A stretch of 64,000 nt of DNA from Halovivax gelatinilyticus (GTDB lineage Archaea; Halobacteriota; Halobacteria; Halobacteriales; Natrialbaceae). The stretch is from positions 3,423,992-3,487,991 of the forward strand of contig NZ_CP101322.1 of NCBI RefSeq assembly GCF_024300625.1. The letters run 5' to 3'. Position 1 is the first letter of the stretch. Each line of letters begins with the position of its first letter. Below are positions 17,417 to 25,467 of this stretch, in pieces. The notes beneath the pieces are model-generated. The model was not told where the DNA came from. It worked only from the letters and a program-made list of their open reading frames with translations, and did not search any database. The position numbers and the translations under genes were made by a program.

Positions 17417-18861
17417 CGCAGACCACCTCCACCCGTCTCGGCGGGCCGTCCGATGAGCGTGCCGTTACTGATCGCGTCCACGTCGTCGGCGACCATGCGA
17501 AACGACGGTGCTCGGTTTTCGACCTCGCCGCGTCGTTCGAGTCGTGCCGCGTGGATCTCGATGATCTCGGGGTCGAGCGCGAGATTCCCGGCGTCGAACA
17601 GTCTGACCCGGCCGTCGTCGTCTCGCGCGGGAAGCACCGCTCCCTTCGCACAGTCACTGGGCGCGAACGGCACGTCGAGCGCCCCCGTTTCGAAAGCCCG
17701 TACGGTCCCGACAGCGACGTCGCCGTCGCCGAGGTCGAACACGGCGTCCAGCAGACACCGCGTCTCGCGTTCGATCAGCGCCTGCTCGTCTTCGACGCCG
17801 TTCAGATCGATCGCCTGTTCGATCGCCATATCGAGGAGCTGTCTCGTCGTCCGTACCCCGGCCGCGTTCGCCTCCTTCGTCGGAACGCCCGTGAACTCCT
17901 GGGGTGATTTGGTGATCACCTTGTCCGGTTTCGCGATGGCCGCGGTGACGCCTCCGAGGCCGATGACGCCGCTCGCTCGCGCCTCGTCCGGCGGGAATCC
18001 GCCCATCCACTCGTGAAAGACGGTCGTCACGCGAACTGAATCGGGGAGATATTCTTCGCCGAGGGTTCGAAGGGCCCCTAACGCCGCGACGTCCTGGACG
18101 ACGTTTCCGATCTGGCCGTAGCCGAGCGTCAGCGAGCGGACGCCCTGGGTCGCCGCGAGTAACCCCTCGACGATCATGATCGCGATCGCGATCGATGGCG
18201 GGACGAGCGTTCCGGTGAGCGGACCGAACGGTTCTCGATTGATCCGGACGCCCTGGGCCGTGTAGAGACCAGCCAACCGGTCGACGTACTGCCAGTACTC
18301 GATCGTCGTCGAGAGATCGTGACGGTTGGTGTACGGAATGGTGTAGGAGATGGGCCCGCCCTCGAAGCTCTGGAATCCGCTGGCGAACGCGATCGCAGCG
18401 AGCAGGCGCGCGTCGGGCGTGCCGTGTCGAACCTCGATCGGTCCCTCGACGGATTCGATCAACCGCCGACAGCTCTCGACGCCGTGATTGACGGCCGGAA
18501 ACCCGTTCAGCGCGTTCGAATCCGATTTTCGTGCGCGTTCGAGCCCCTCCTGGGCGTTCCGATATTCGTTGTCACGCGTGTACGAGTCGATCGTCGTCGG
18601 GAGCAGATCAGCGCCGCCGGTCTCGCGAAGGTATTGCAGTAACTCGATCTGATCGTCGAGACAGGCGACGCCGGCTCGCGGTTGTAAGAGCGGCCGGTCT
18701 GCCGACTCGAGCACGGTCGCAAAGTGCTTCTCGGCGGGTAACGCGTCGTGAAAGGCGAGCGCGTCTTCGACGTCGATCTCCGCGCCTGTCGGCCAGGTGG
18801 ATCGCACTTCCTCGTCGATTCGGTGCAGTTCCTCCCGTGATAGCGTCTCGTCGCGTACCAT
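17413..18861 (-). CDS. glmE: Glutamate mutase epsilon (E) subunit
   Basis: A 482-residue catalytic subunit of B12-dependent glutamate mutase (also called mamB). It forms a TIM barrel binding adenosylcobalamin and glutamate, rearranging L-glutamate to (2S,3S)-3-methylaspartate. Blocks such as LLQPRAGVACLDDQ, FPAVNHGVESCRRL and GGPISYTIPYTNRHDL are typical. The ATG at 18861 (MVRDETLSREELHRIDEEVR) is chosen because the upstream extension only shadows the S subunit. The gap to the S subunit stop is 8 bp, and it overlaps mal by 4 bp. Confidence 0.94.
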   Translation of the reverse strand: MVRDETLSREELHRIDEEVRSTWPTGAEIDVEDALAFHDALPAEKHFATVLESADRPLLQPRAGVACLDDQIELLQYLRETGGADLLPTTIDSYTRDNEYRNAQEGLERARKSDSNALNGFPAVNHGVESCRRLIESVEGPIEVRHGTPDARLLAAIAFASGFQSFEGGPISYTIPYTNRHDLSTTIEYWQYVDRLAGLYTAQGVRINREPFGPLTGTLVPPSIAIAIMIVEGLLAATQGVRSLTLGYGQIGNVVQDVAALGALRTLGEEYLPDSVRVTTVFHEWMGGFPPDEARASGVIGLGGVTAAIAKPDKVITKSPQEFTGVPTKEANAAGVRTTRQLLDMAIEQAIDLNGVEDEQALIERETRCLLDAVFDLGDGDVAVGTVRAFETGALDVPFAPSDCAKGAVLPARDDDGRVRLFDAGNLALDPEIIEIHAARLERRGEVENRAPSFRMVADDVDAISNGTLIGRPAETGGGGLR

Positions 18862-18869
18862 CGGTCCAC

Positions 18870-19310
18870 TCACGAGCGCACCGTGAGCCGATCGGATTCG
18901 GTCGTTTGAACGGCGAGGTCGAGTCGGAGCGAACGAATCGCCTCCGATGGATCCGTTTCCGCGTCGAAGACCCGATCGAACCCGAGTGCTTCGAACGTCG
19001 TTCGCGTCCGATCGAAGTCGTTCTGCCCGACCGAGAGGTTGCCTCCGATGTACGTCACCACGTCGACGTCGGCAGCGTCGAGTCGGTCGTGAAAGCCGGC
19101 GCAATCTTGTTCTGCGTGGCCGTACAGCGACGAGACCAGGATCGCCTCCGCGTCGCGGTCGGACGCAGCTTCGACGAATTCGGCCTGCGTCGTCTGGACG
19201 CCGAGGTTCACGACGTCGAACCCGTCGGCGATCAGCGCGCGTTCGAGTATCGTCACGCCGACGACGTGTGCGTCGGAGCCGATGACCCCGAGAACGACAG
19301 TAGGTGCCAT
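18870..19310 (-). CDS. glmS: Glutamate mutase sigma (S) subunit, B12-binding
   Basis: A 146-residue cobalamin-binding subunit (also called mamA). The base-off/His-on B12 motif DxHxxG is seen as SDAHVVGVTIL (Asp13, His15, Gly18), followed by LVSSLYGH and the loop TYIGGNLSVG. It pairs with glmE to make the active mutase. The ATG at 19310 is preferred over a TTG three codons upstream. A TTTAAG box at 19337-19342 sits about 27 bases before it, so the operon message is probably nearly leaderless. It is the first gene of the five-gene operon. Confidence 0.94.
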   Translation of the reverse strand: MAPTVVLGVIGSDAHVVGVTILERALIADGFDVVNLGVQTTQAEFVEAASDRDAEAILVSSLYGHAEQDCAGFHDRLDAADVDVVTYIGGNLSVGQNDFDRTRTTFEALGFDRVFDAETDPSEAIRSLRLDLAVQTTESDRLTVRS

Positions 19311-19336
19311 GAATGACAAACCATGATAGAACCCCG

Positions 19337-19342
19337 CTTAAA
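19337..19342 (-). promoter_or_regulatory. Predicted TATA box of the methylaspartate operon
   Basis: On the minus strand TTTAAG lies about 27 bases before the glmS ATG, the haloarchaeal spacing. It is flanked by copies of TATCATG: one inside the palindrome just upstream and one downstream of the box at 19322-19328. Confidence 0.5.
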
Positions 19343-19350
19343 CATAATGG

Positions 19351-19364
19351 TTTATCATGATAAA
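19351..19364. promoter_or_regulatory. Perfect 14-bp palindrome between divergent methylaspartate genes
   Basis: TTTATCATGATAAA reads the same on both strands. It lies just upstream of the glmS TATA box and inside the divergent region shared with mct. A further half-site, TATCATGG on the minus strand, lies at 19321-19328. The arrangement suits an operator or activator site that would switch both transcription units together. No regulator gene is adjacent. Confidence 0.45.
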
Positions 19365-19533
19365 AGACCTAATATGCCATTCAATGCGAAGGGAGGACGT
19401 ACGGATCGACAGGCAGAAACTAGAGCTGCTAGAGCGGGACCGGAGAATCCGAGATGGTGATCTCCCGGATTCCGAATCGAGTTCGCTCACCGGTAGTAAG
19501 GATTATCCCGATCATCACGTAACTCGCCACCAT

Positions 19534-20715
19534 ATGGGAGCACTCTCGGACGTGCGCGTCGTCGATCTGACACAGGTTCTGGCCGGTCCGTACTGCACGA
19601 TGCTTCTCGCCGACATGGGCGCGGACGTCGTCAAAGTCGAACGACCGGGCGGCGACCTCATCCGCTCGAGTCCCCCGCACCTCGACGATCCGGAGGCCGA
19701 GCCGTACGGCGGCTACTTCCAGAGCGTCAATCGGGGGAAACGAAGCATCGAACTCGACCTCGGGGCCGACGACGACCGGGAGACGTTTCTGGAACTGGTC
19801 GAAACGGCGGACGTCGTCGTCGAGAATTACCGCGTCGGAACGATGGAATCGTTCGACCTCGCCTACGAGACGCTCGCCGAGAGAAATCCCGAACTGATCT
19901 ACGCCTCGATTCGCGGGTTCGGTGATCCACGGACCGGCGAAACGGACAGACAGGGGCAACCGTCGTTCGACATCATCGCCCAGGCGCTCGGCGGCGTGAT
20001 GGAGATCACCGGTGCCGAAGACGGTCCGCCGATGAAAGTGGGACCGGGCATCGGCGATCTGTTCACCGCGACGCTAAACTGCATCGGCATCCTCGGCGCG
20101 CTCCACCACCGAGAGCGAACCGGCGAGGGGCAGTACGTGGACACTGCGATGTACGACTCGATGCTCAGTATGACCGAACGTGCCATCTACCTCCAGTCCT
20201 ATCAGGGCTCGCCGCCGACGCGCTGTGGGAACGCCCACCCCACGCTCTTTCCATACAACGCGTTCGCGGTCGCGGACGGCTACGTCGTCGTCTCCGCCTT
20301 CGGGACGAACCACTGGCGAGCGCTTTGTGACGGGATCGACCGACCCGACCTCGCCGACGCCTACCCGCGACCGGCGGACCGCCTCGAACACCGCGAGGAG
20401 ATTCACGCCGAACTCACCGAGTGGATGGCAACGCACACGACCGACGACGTCGTCGACCGACTCGAAGGATCGGTCCCGGTCGCCCCCGTCCAGGACACGG
20501 ACGCGATCTTCGGCGACCCACACGTTCACGAGCGAGAGATGTTATACGAGGTCGATCAGCCGGGAGCGGGTGAGACGGTCGACATCGCCGGGAGCGCCAT
20601 CAAAATGTCGAAGACGAATCCGAAACCGCGCGGGCGAGCGCCGCTGCTCGATGAACACCGCGAGGAACTACTCGCCGAACTCGCCGCACAACACGAAGCG
20701 ATCTCCGAAAAGTAA
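19534..20715 (+). CDS. mct: Class III CoA-transferase, predicted succinyl-CoA:mesaconate CoA-transferase
   Basis: A 393-residue family III (CaiB/BaiF) CoA-transferase. The start MGALSDVRVVDLTQVLAGPY is the canonical family N-terminus, so the in-frame extension of 59 codons before it is rejected. The catalytic aspartate is probably Asp175 in GPGIGDLFTAT. In the methylaspartate cycle it moves CoA from succinyl-CoA to mesaconate, feeding mesaconyl-CoA to mch. It is divergent from the operon encoding the other five proteins, with the palindrome at 19351 between them. Substrate is inferred from this context. Confidence 0.88.
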   Translation: MGALSDVRVVDLTQVLAGPYCTMLLADMGADVVKVERPGGDLIRSSPPHLDDPEAEPYGGYFQSVNRGKRSIELDLGADDDRETFLELVETADVVVENYRVGTMESFDLAYETLAERNPELIYASIRGFGDPRTGETDRQGQPSFDIIAQALGGVMEITGAEDGPPMKVGPGIGDLFTATLNCIGILGALHHRERTGEGQYVDTAMYDSMLSMTERAIYLQSYQGSPPTRCGNAHPTLFPYNAFAVADGYVVVSAFGTNHWRALCDGIDRPDLADAYPRPADRLEHREEIHAELTEWMATHTTDDVVDRLEGSVPVAPVQDTDAIFGDPHVHEREMLYEVDQPGAGETVDIAGSAIKMSKTNPKPRGRAPLLDEHREELLAELAAQHEAISEK

Positions 20716-20799
20716 CAGACCAGTCCGCGATTTCAGCGGTTACTCGAGTACCGCGAGCGCGAAGGCAACGTTTTTGCGTCCACCGTCGAGAGATTCGAT

Positions 20800-21120
20800 A
20801 TGGACTGGCCGCACGACCCCGACGGCGAGGACGGAAGCGAGGGGCGACGGAAGTACGACATGGCCGTTATCGCGAAGAAAGTCGACGAAGAGGAGGACTT
20901 CCCGCTCTCGGGCGATGAGTTCGTCGAGGAGTACGGTGACGATCCCATCCGGGTCAATTACCAGCGCGTCGTCTCACTCGCCGACATCTTCGAGTACGTC
21001 GAGCCGACCGAATTCGAGACCATCACCGACATGCACCAGGCCGTCGGCGACGCAATGCGCGCCGGCGACTTCTGGGAGTATCACCCCAAAGGCTCGTCGC
21101 CGGAGAAGAAATCGGCCTGA
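20800..21120 (+). CDS. DUF5785 family protein
   Basis: A 106-residue, very acidic protein beginning MDWPHDPDGEDGSEGRRKYD with the continuation MAVIAKKVDEEEDFPLSGDE. It matches the haloarchaeal DUF5785 family over its full length; no function is known. The ATG at 20800 follows mct by 84 bp on the same strand, so read-through from mct is possible but co-function is not implied. Confidence 0.8.
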   Translation: MDWPHDPDGEDGSEGRRKYDMAVIAKKVDEEEDFPLSGDEFVEEYGDDPIRVNYQRVVSLADIFEYVEPTEFETITDMHQAVGDAMRAGDFWEYHPKGSSPEKKSA

Positions 21121-21187
21121 AGCGCCCGGATCGCGTTCACCCGCTGGGACCGGAGACGCTTCGATCACGAATCTGGATTACGTATCA

Positions 21188-21194
21188 CTTATAC
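21188..21194 (+). promoter_or_regulatory. TATA box of the GTP cyclohydrolase III gene
   Basis: CTTATAC lies about 30 bases before the GTG at 21221. This supports a short-leader transcript and that GTG, which has no upstream competitor with a matching box. Confidence 0.45.
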
Positions 21195-21220
21195 GACGGC
21201 AGAAACTCTGCTCAGCTACC

Positions 21221-22006
21221 GTGACGAACACGCAGGTAACGCTCGTTCAAATCGACAACTACGGACCGTGGACGGTCACACCCGAACCGAGGCGTGAAGC
21301 GGACCTCCAGACGTTGCAATCGCGTCTGTACGCGGACATCTCGCAGTTCGTCGGCGCCAGGGGCGGCTACGTCTTCTTCACCCGCTTCGACAACATGGTC
21401 GCCGTGACCAACGGCCTCGATACGACCGACCACGAACTCCTTCAAGAATCGATCGGTAACCGATATCCGGTGACACTCAGTCTCGGCCTCGGAGTCGGGT
21501 CGACGCCGGTCCTCGCGCTCGAGGAGGCGACCGCCGTCGTCCAGAACGCCGGCAGCGCACAGGACGAAACGCGACGAGAGATCCTCGGCGGTGACACCGT
21601 CGACGACAGAGATCGAACCGACGCGGACGTCCAGATCGCTCACTTCGACGTCGTGGACGCGACCGGCGAGTACACGGACGCACTGAACGCCTACGACAGT
21701 TTCATCGAGATCGAACAGGGCTACGCATCGCTCATGCGATACATGCGAACCGAGTACGACAGTCTCTCGTTCTTCGTCGGCGGCGACAACATCATCGCCG
21801 CGTGTCCGTCACTCGATCGATCCGAGTACGTAGACGCGATCGAACACGTTCGTTCCACCGTCGACGTCGACCTCCGCGTGGGAGTGGGACGGGGTGCGTG
21901 CGCCCAGACGGCCGGGATGGCTGCCAAACACGCGCTCGAACGCTGTCGGGAGAACGGCTCGCTCGTCGACGTCGGCGTAGAAGACGCCCCGGTGTCTCAC
22001 GACTAA
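21221..22006 (+). CDS. arfA: GTP cyclohydrolase III (archaeal type)
   Basis: A 261-residue enzyme from a GTG start (MTNTQVTLVQIDNYGPWTVT). Two related nucleotide-cyclase-like halves are visible, the second with SFFVGGDNIIAACPSL, and both contain the family's short metal-binding acid clusters. It opens the imidazole ring of GTP to give the formylamino pyrimidine phosphate that starts archaeal riboflavin and coenzyme F420 synthesis. Length matches the family. It is monocistronic, with its own TATA box. The frame continues far upstream through mct's other frame, which is not coding. Confidence 0.92.
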   Translation: MTNTQVTLVQIDNYGPWTVTPEPRREADLQTLQSRLYADISQFVGARGGYVFFTRFDNMVAVTNGLDTTDHELLQESIGNRYPVTLSLGLGVGSTPVLALEEATAVVQNAGSAQDETRREILGGDTVDDRDRTDADVQIAHFDVVDATGEYTDALNAYDSFIEIEQGYASLMRYMRTEYDSLSFFVGGDNIIAACPSLDRSEYVDAIEHVRSTVDVDLRVGVGRGACAQTAGMAAKHALERCRENGSLVDVGVEDAPVSHD

Positions 22007-22114
22007 CGAAAATCGGCTCGAAAACTGAGTGTACGCTATCCGAACTACTACACATCGTGTGGCCAAAAACGTACCGGGGCTAGGTTTTAGGGCGACTGCG
22101 TATTACGAATTAAC

Positions 22115-22687
22115 ATGGAATCGGACCTGTCGGTCAGGGATGTTTTGACGAAAGCATACGTTGGCGTGAGCGAATCCGACAGTGTACACGGGGCGGTCGA
22201 ACTGATGCGAACCGAGCGAGCGGGATCGGTGCTCGTCGTACGCGGACAGCAACCGGTCGGGATCATGACCGAGTGGGACGTACTCGGCGTGGTCGCCGAC
22301 GAGCGAGATCCGGCGAATGTCGAAATCGGAGCGGTGATGTCGAGCCCCGTCATCACGATCGAGCCGGATCGATCGCTGACAGACGCCGCCGACATCATGG
22401 CGCGAGACAACATTCGAAATCTCGTCGTGACCGACGAAGCGGGTATCGTCGGCATTCTGACCCAGCGCGACGTCATCGCAGCCGCCGGATCGTTCCCCGG
22501 AACGACGGTCTCCGAAGGGTCTGAACTCACCGTCGCGCCGAACGCCTCCGTCGAGGAGTCTCAACAGCGGTCGAACAGTGGGACGGAGTACTCGAGTCAG
22601 AGCATCTGTGAGACCTGCGGATCGCTCGCCGATTCACTGTTCGAGACGAACGGCCAACTCGTCTGTACGGACTGTCGATCGGTCTGA
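22115..22687 (+). CDS. CBS-pair protein with C-terminal zinc ribbon
   Basis: A 190-residue protein. Two CBS motifs cover about residues 8-65 (GSVLVVRGQQPVGIMTEWDV) and 72-130 (IRNLVVTDEAGIVGILTQRD). After a Ser/Glu-rich linker comes a C-terminal zinc ribbon ICETCGSLADSL... CTDCRS (residues about 166-189, two CxxC). The ribbon suggests a nucleic-acid or protein contact controlled by nucleotide binding. It lies 76 bp before pgk on the same strand. Confidence 0.85.
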   Translation: MESDLSVRDVLTKAYVGVSESDSVHGAVELMRTERAGSVLVVRGQQPVGIMTEWDVLGVVADERDPANVEIGAVMSSPVITIEPDRSLTDAADIMARDNIRNLVVTDEAGIVGILTQRDVIAAAGSFPGTTVSEGSELTVAPNASVEESQQRSNSGTEYSSQSICETCGSLADSLFETNGQLVCTDCRSV

Positions 22688-22763
22688 AGGCGCTCCGTTC
22701 GGCGTTTCCGGGGTGCTGAAGCGATGGAAAGACCTTTCGGGGTCGCCAGTGGACTCCCGGGTA

Positions 22764-23978
22764 ATGATCGAGACGCTCGACGATATCGACGCCCGGGGGA
22801 CGACCGTCGGGGTGCGTATCGACTGTAACAGCCCGGTCGAGGACGACACGTTGGTCGACGATTCTCGCCTTCGCGCGCACGTAGAGACCCTCGAAACGTT
22901 GCTCGATCGCGGCGCCCGTGTCGCCGTTCTCGCCCACCAGGGCCGTCCCGGTGGGGACCAGTTCACGACGCTCGAACCACACGCCGAGCGGTTCGCAGAA
23001 ATTCTCTCACATGCCGTCGAGTACGTCGACGAGACCCACGGCGAATCGGCCAGGTCCGCCATCCGATCGCTCGACGACGGCGAGTGTCTCGTTCTCGAAA
23101 ACACCCGGTTTTACAGCGAAGAGTACATGGAATTCGAGCCGTCTCGAGCGGCCCAAACCCACCTCGTCACTCGCCTCGCCCCGGTCCTCGACGCGTTCGT
23201 CAACGACGCGTTCGCCGCAGCCCACCGGTCCCAGCCCTCGCTGGTCGGATTCGCCGAAGTCCTCCCGAGTTACGCGGGTCGCGTGATGGAACGCGAACTC
23301 GACGTCCTCGGCGACGTCGAATCGACCCCGACGCCGCGAACGTACGTCCTCGGCGGAGCGAAAGTCTCCGATTCGATCGACGTCGCCGAAAACGTCCTCG
23401 AAACGGGGTTGGCCGATCGCGTGTTGACCGTCGGACTCGTCGGTAACGTCTTTCTCAGTGCGAGCGGAGTCAACCTCGGCGACGCGAGTTCGGATTTCGT
23501 CTACGATCAGGGCTACTGGGACGAGATCGATCGGGCAGCCGACCTGTTAGCGGCGTACGGCGACCGAATCGAACTCCCGAGAGACGTCGCGATCGAGCGA
23601 GAGGGCGAGAGAGTTGAACTCGAACGATCGGAGCTGCCCGCTGACGGCCACCTGGCGATGGACGTCGGCGAACGAACGATCGAAGCCTACGTCGGTCACT
23701 TCGAGGAATCTAATACGGTCATCCTGAACGGACCGGCCGGCGTCTTCGAGGAGGAGGCGTTCGAACGCGGAACGCGAGAACTGTTCGCCGCGGCGACCGA
23801 CGTCGATACGAGTATCGTCGGCGGCGGCGATACCGCCTCGGCGCTCCGATCGCTCGGCGTCGACGGGTTCACTCACGTGAGCACGGGCGGAGGCGCCGCA
23901 CTGACGCTGCTGACCGGTGAATCGCTTCCCGCCGTCGATGCACTCGACAATGTCAACGAGTCCACAGCCGGTCGTTGA
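22764..23978 (+). CDS. pgk: Phosphoglycerate kinase
   Basis: A 404-residue glycolytic/gluconeogenic kinase interconverting 1,3-bisphosphoglycerate and 3-phosphoglycerate. Substrate and nucleotide blocks are visible: VRIDCNSPVEDD, LAHQGRPGG, VLENTRFYSEE, VNDAFAAAHRSQPS, LGGAKVSDS, LNGPAGVFE and the ATP-loop VGGGDTASAL. The ATG at 22764 matches archaeal Pgk length. The acetyltransferase gene begins inside its last codons (29-bp overlap), so the two are probably translated from one message. Confidence 0.95.
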   Translation: MIETLDDIDARGTTVGVRIDCNSPVEDDTLVDDSRLRAHVETLETLLDRGARVAVLAHQGRPGGDQFTTLEPHAERFAEILSHAVEYVDETHGESARSAIRSLDDGECLVLENTRFYSEEYMEFEPSRAAQTHLVTRLAPVLDAFVNDAFAAAHRSQPSLVGFAEVLPSYAGRVMERELDVLGDVESTPTPRTYVLGGAKVSDSIDVAENVLETGLADRVLTVGLVGNVFLSASGVNLGDASSDFVYDQGYWDEIDRAADLLAAYGDRIELPRDVAIEREGERVELERSELPADGHLAMDVGERTIEAYVGHFEESNTVILNGPAGVFEEEAFERGTRELFAAATDVDTSIVGGGDTASALRSLGVDGFTHVSTGGGAALTLLTGESLPAVDALDNVNESTAGR

Positions 23979-24459
23979 GCCAGCTCGCGCCGACGAGCTG
24001 GATCGGTTGATCGAGTGCTGGCTACAATTGGCTGACGAACAGCGTGTACACGGATCGTACGTCCAGGTCGAATCGAACCGGTCCGTCGTTCGAGAGGTGT
24101 TAAGCGGACACCTCATAACGGACGGATTACTCGTCGCCAAGATCGACGACGAGATCGCGGGTTTCGTCTCGTTCGCCATCGAGCGGGGCAGTTTCGACCT
24201 CACCGACGAACGAGGAACCGTTTCCAACCTGTGGGTCGATCCGCAGGTCCGCAATCGCGGGATCGGTCGCCAGTTGCTAGAGGCAGCCGAGGCGGAACTG
24301 GCCGATCGAGGGGCGTCAGTGTGCCAGCTCGAAGTGCTCGCGGGCAACGAATCAGCCCGCCGGTTCTACCGACGGATCGGCTACGAGCCCCGACGCCTTA
24401 CCCTGGATCGCCGGCTCGACGATCGCGACCAAAACGATACACCTTCAAAGGTCGACTGA
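23950..24459 (+). CDS. GNAT family N-acetyltransferase
   Basis: A 169-residue protein, taking the ATG at 23950 (MSTSPQPVVEPARADELDRL). The acetyl-CoA site is visible as NLWVDPQVRNRGIGRQLLEA (R/Q-x-x-G-x-G/A), followed by ESARRFYRRIGYEP, the typical last helix-strand of the fold. The acceptor may be a protein N-terminus, a small amine or an antibiotic and is not deducible. It overlaps the end of pgk by 29 bp and is followed 14 bp later by tRNA-Thr. Earlier in-frame starts at 23917 and 23938 are possible. Confidence 0.85.
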   Translation: MSTSPQPVVEPARADELDRLIECWLQLADEQRVHGSYVQVESNRSVVREVLSGHLITDGLLVAKIDDEIAGFVSFAIERGSFDLTDERGTVSNLWVDPQVRNRGIGRQLLEAAEAELADRGASVCQLEVLAGNESARRFYRRIGYEPRRLTLDRRLDDRDQNDTPSKVD

Positions 24460-24473
24460 CTACGTCCGAATGC

Positions 24474-24547
24474 GCCAGGGGAGCATGGGCGGTTCATGCA
24501 CTCGACTTGTAATCGAGACTTCGTGGGTTCAAATCCCACCCCTGGCT
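24474..24547 (+). tRNA. tRNA-Thr (anticodon TGT)
   Basis: A 74-nt gene: acceptor GCCAGGG/CCCTGGC, D-stem GCAT/ATGC, anticodon stem CTCGA/TCGAG with the loop CTTGTAA, and T-arm GTGGG-TTCAAAT-CCCAC. Discriminator T; CCA not encoded. Its last 12 bases plus 27 flanking bases are exactly repeated 116 bp downstream. Confidence 0.97.
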
Positions 24548-24574
24548 TTCTGCTGCGAACAACTCGTGAGCAGC
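24536..24574 (+). repeat. Direct repeat 1: tRNA-Thr 3' end plus flank
   Basis: These 39 bases, starting in the T-stem of tRNA-Thr and running 27 bases past it (ending GTGAGCAGC), recur exactly at 24652-24690. The copy here belongs to the working gene. Confidence 0.9.
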
Positions 24575-24585
24575 TGAAACCGTAC

Positions 24586-24690
24586 GTGGGATTTGAATCA
24601 GGGAGCACGCAGCCGAGCGAAGCGAGGTCGTGCGACCGTGGTTCACAATCTCCACCCCTGGCTTTCTGCTGCGAACAACTCGTGAGCAGC
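24586..24690 (+). repeat. tRNA-tail hairpin repeat unit (Thr)
   Basis: The unit opens at 24586-24597 with GTGGGATTTGAA, the exact reverse complement of the tRNA-Thr T-loop and T-stem (24528-24539). A roughly 45-base loop follows, holding CGCAGCC, GAGCGAAGCGAG and GACCGT. The unit closes with a decayed T-arm and the exact 39-bp second copy of the tRNA 3' end (24652-24690). Short open frames here are side effects of the copied tRNA sequence. The rest of the 24548-24942 gap is AT-rich and carries only the HalOD1 promoter. Confidence 0.75.
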
Positions 24691-24910
24691 GACAACAATC
24701 GGTGGGCTGTTTCTTGAAGTCAATCGGTCGTTCGGCCTCACCCTCGCGCTCGACCAGTAGATCGGTTCGGTGCCGATATCGGGTATTGTCCTGGCATAAA
24801 TATCGGGAGGAGATCGAATTTCAATTGTGTCTGAATATATTCTCCAAGATAGAAGACAAACAATCAAATATATACAAATTTATCGATCAATCGTAACGTA
24901 AATTCGGAGG

Positions 24911-24920
24911 TTTTATAATC
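24911..24920 (+). promoter_or_regulatory. TATA box of the HalOD1 gene
   Basis: TTTTATAATC is centred about 28 bases before the ATG at 24943. It ends a markedly AT-rich stretch (roughly 24825-24920) that contrasts with the GC-rich surroundings. Confidence 0.6.
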
Positions 24921-24942
24921 TATTGCAAATAGAGTCAACGCA

Positions 24943-25221
24943 ATGTCGCTCTCAGTGGATCGATCCTGCGGCGCGGACAAACCGGTGAGTTTCGCCATCA
25001 TAGAGGCTGTTGCAAACCGAGAAAACGTCGATCCGACGGAGATCGAACCGCCGCAATACGAACCGCTCTACACCGTCTGTGATCCGGAAGCAATAGACGC
25101 TCTCTTCGCACCGTGTGAAGACGGAACGCCGCGAACTGAAGGCACCGTCACTCTCGTCTACTGTGGCTACGAGATCACTATCACGAGTGAGCAAACCGTG
25201 TCTATCGAAGACGCCACGTGA
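24943..25221 (+). CDS. HalOD1 (halobacterial output domain 1) protein
   Basis: A 92-residue protein matching HalOD1 along its length: VSFAIIEAVANRENVDPTEI, then PLYTVCDPEAIDALF, then TVTLVYCGYEITITSEQTVS. HalOD1 occurs alone or after response-regulator receiver domains in haloarchaea and is thought to act in signal output. Four cysteines are more than the family usually shows. It stands alone downstream of tRNA-Thr with a strong TATA box; the 246 bp after it hold no gene. Confidence 0.8.
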   Translation: MSLSVDRSCGADKPVSFAIIEAVANRENVDPTEIEPPQYEPLYTVCDPEAIDALFAPCEDGTPRTEGTVTLVYCGYEITITSEQTVSIEDAT

Positions 25222-25467
25222 ACATCGGATCTAAGACGTGTCGTCAACGCCAGATTGGCAACGCCGAACCGGCCGCCGCGTGTACACGCCGGGACACTGC
25301 AATTAGCCGGTCATCGCTCGGAATTTCTACGGTAGATCATCCCAGAACTGGTACAGCCGTAGCATCGATACAACCGCGCTGTAAATCGTCACGGCGCAAA
25401 GGAACAACAGTACGAAATCGGGAGCGATCGAATATTCTCCGACGGGTGGTGAGTGGACCGACCGGGC

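Noticed and set aside
24536..24690. att-site duplication left by an integrated element at tRNA-Thr
   Set aside because: The interval between direct copies is only 116 bp, there is no integrase, and the same layout recurs at Leu and twice at Lys with shared loop sequence.
24381..24698. Open frame on the minus strand over the tRNA-Thr region
   Set aside because: It reads through antisense tRNA and its copy (a typical tRNA-derived GFEPT-like peptide), so it is a side effect of tRNA sequence.
25218..25467. Coding frame after HalOD1
   Set aside because: The available frames are Arg/Thr-rich with poor codon choice; I see no gene in this stretch.
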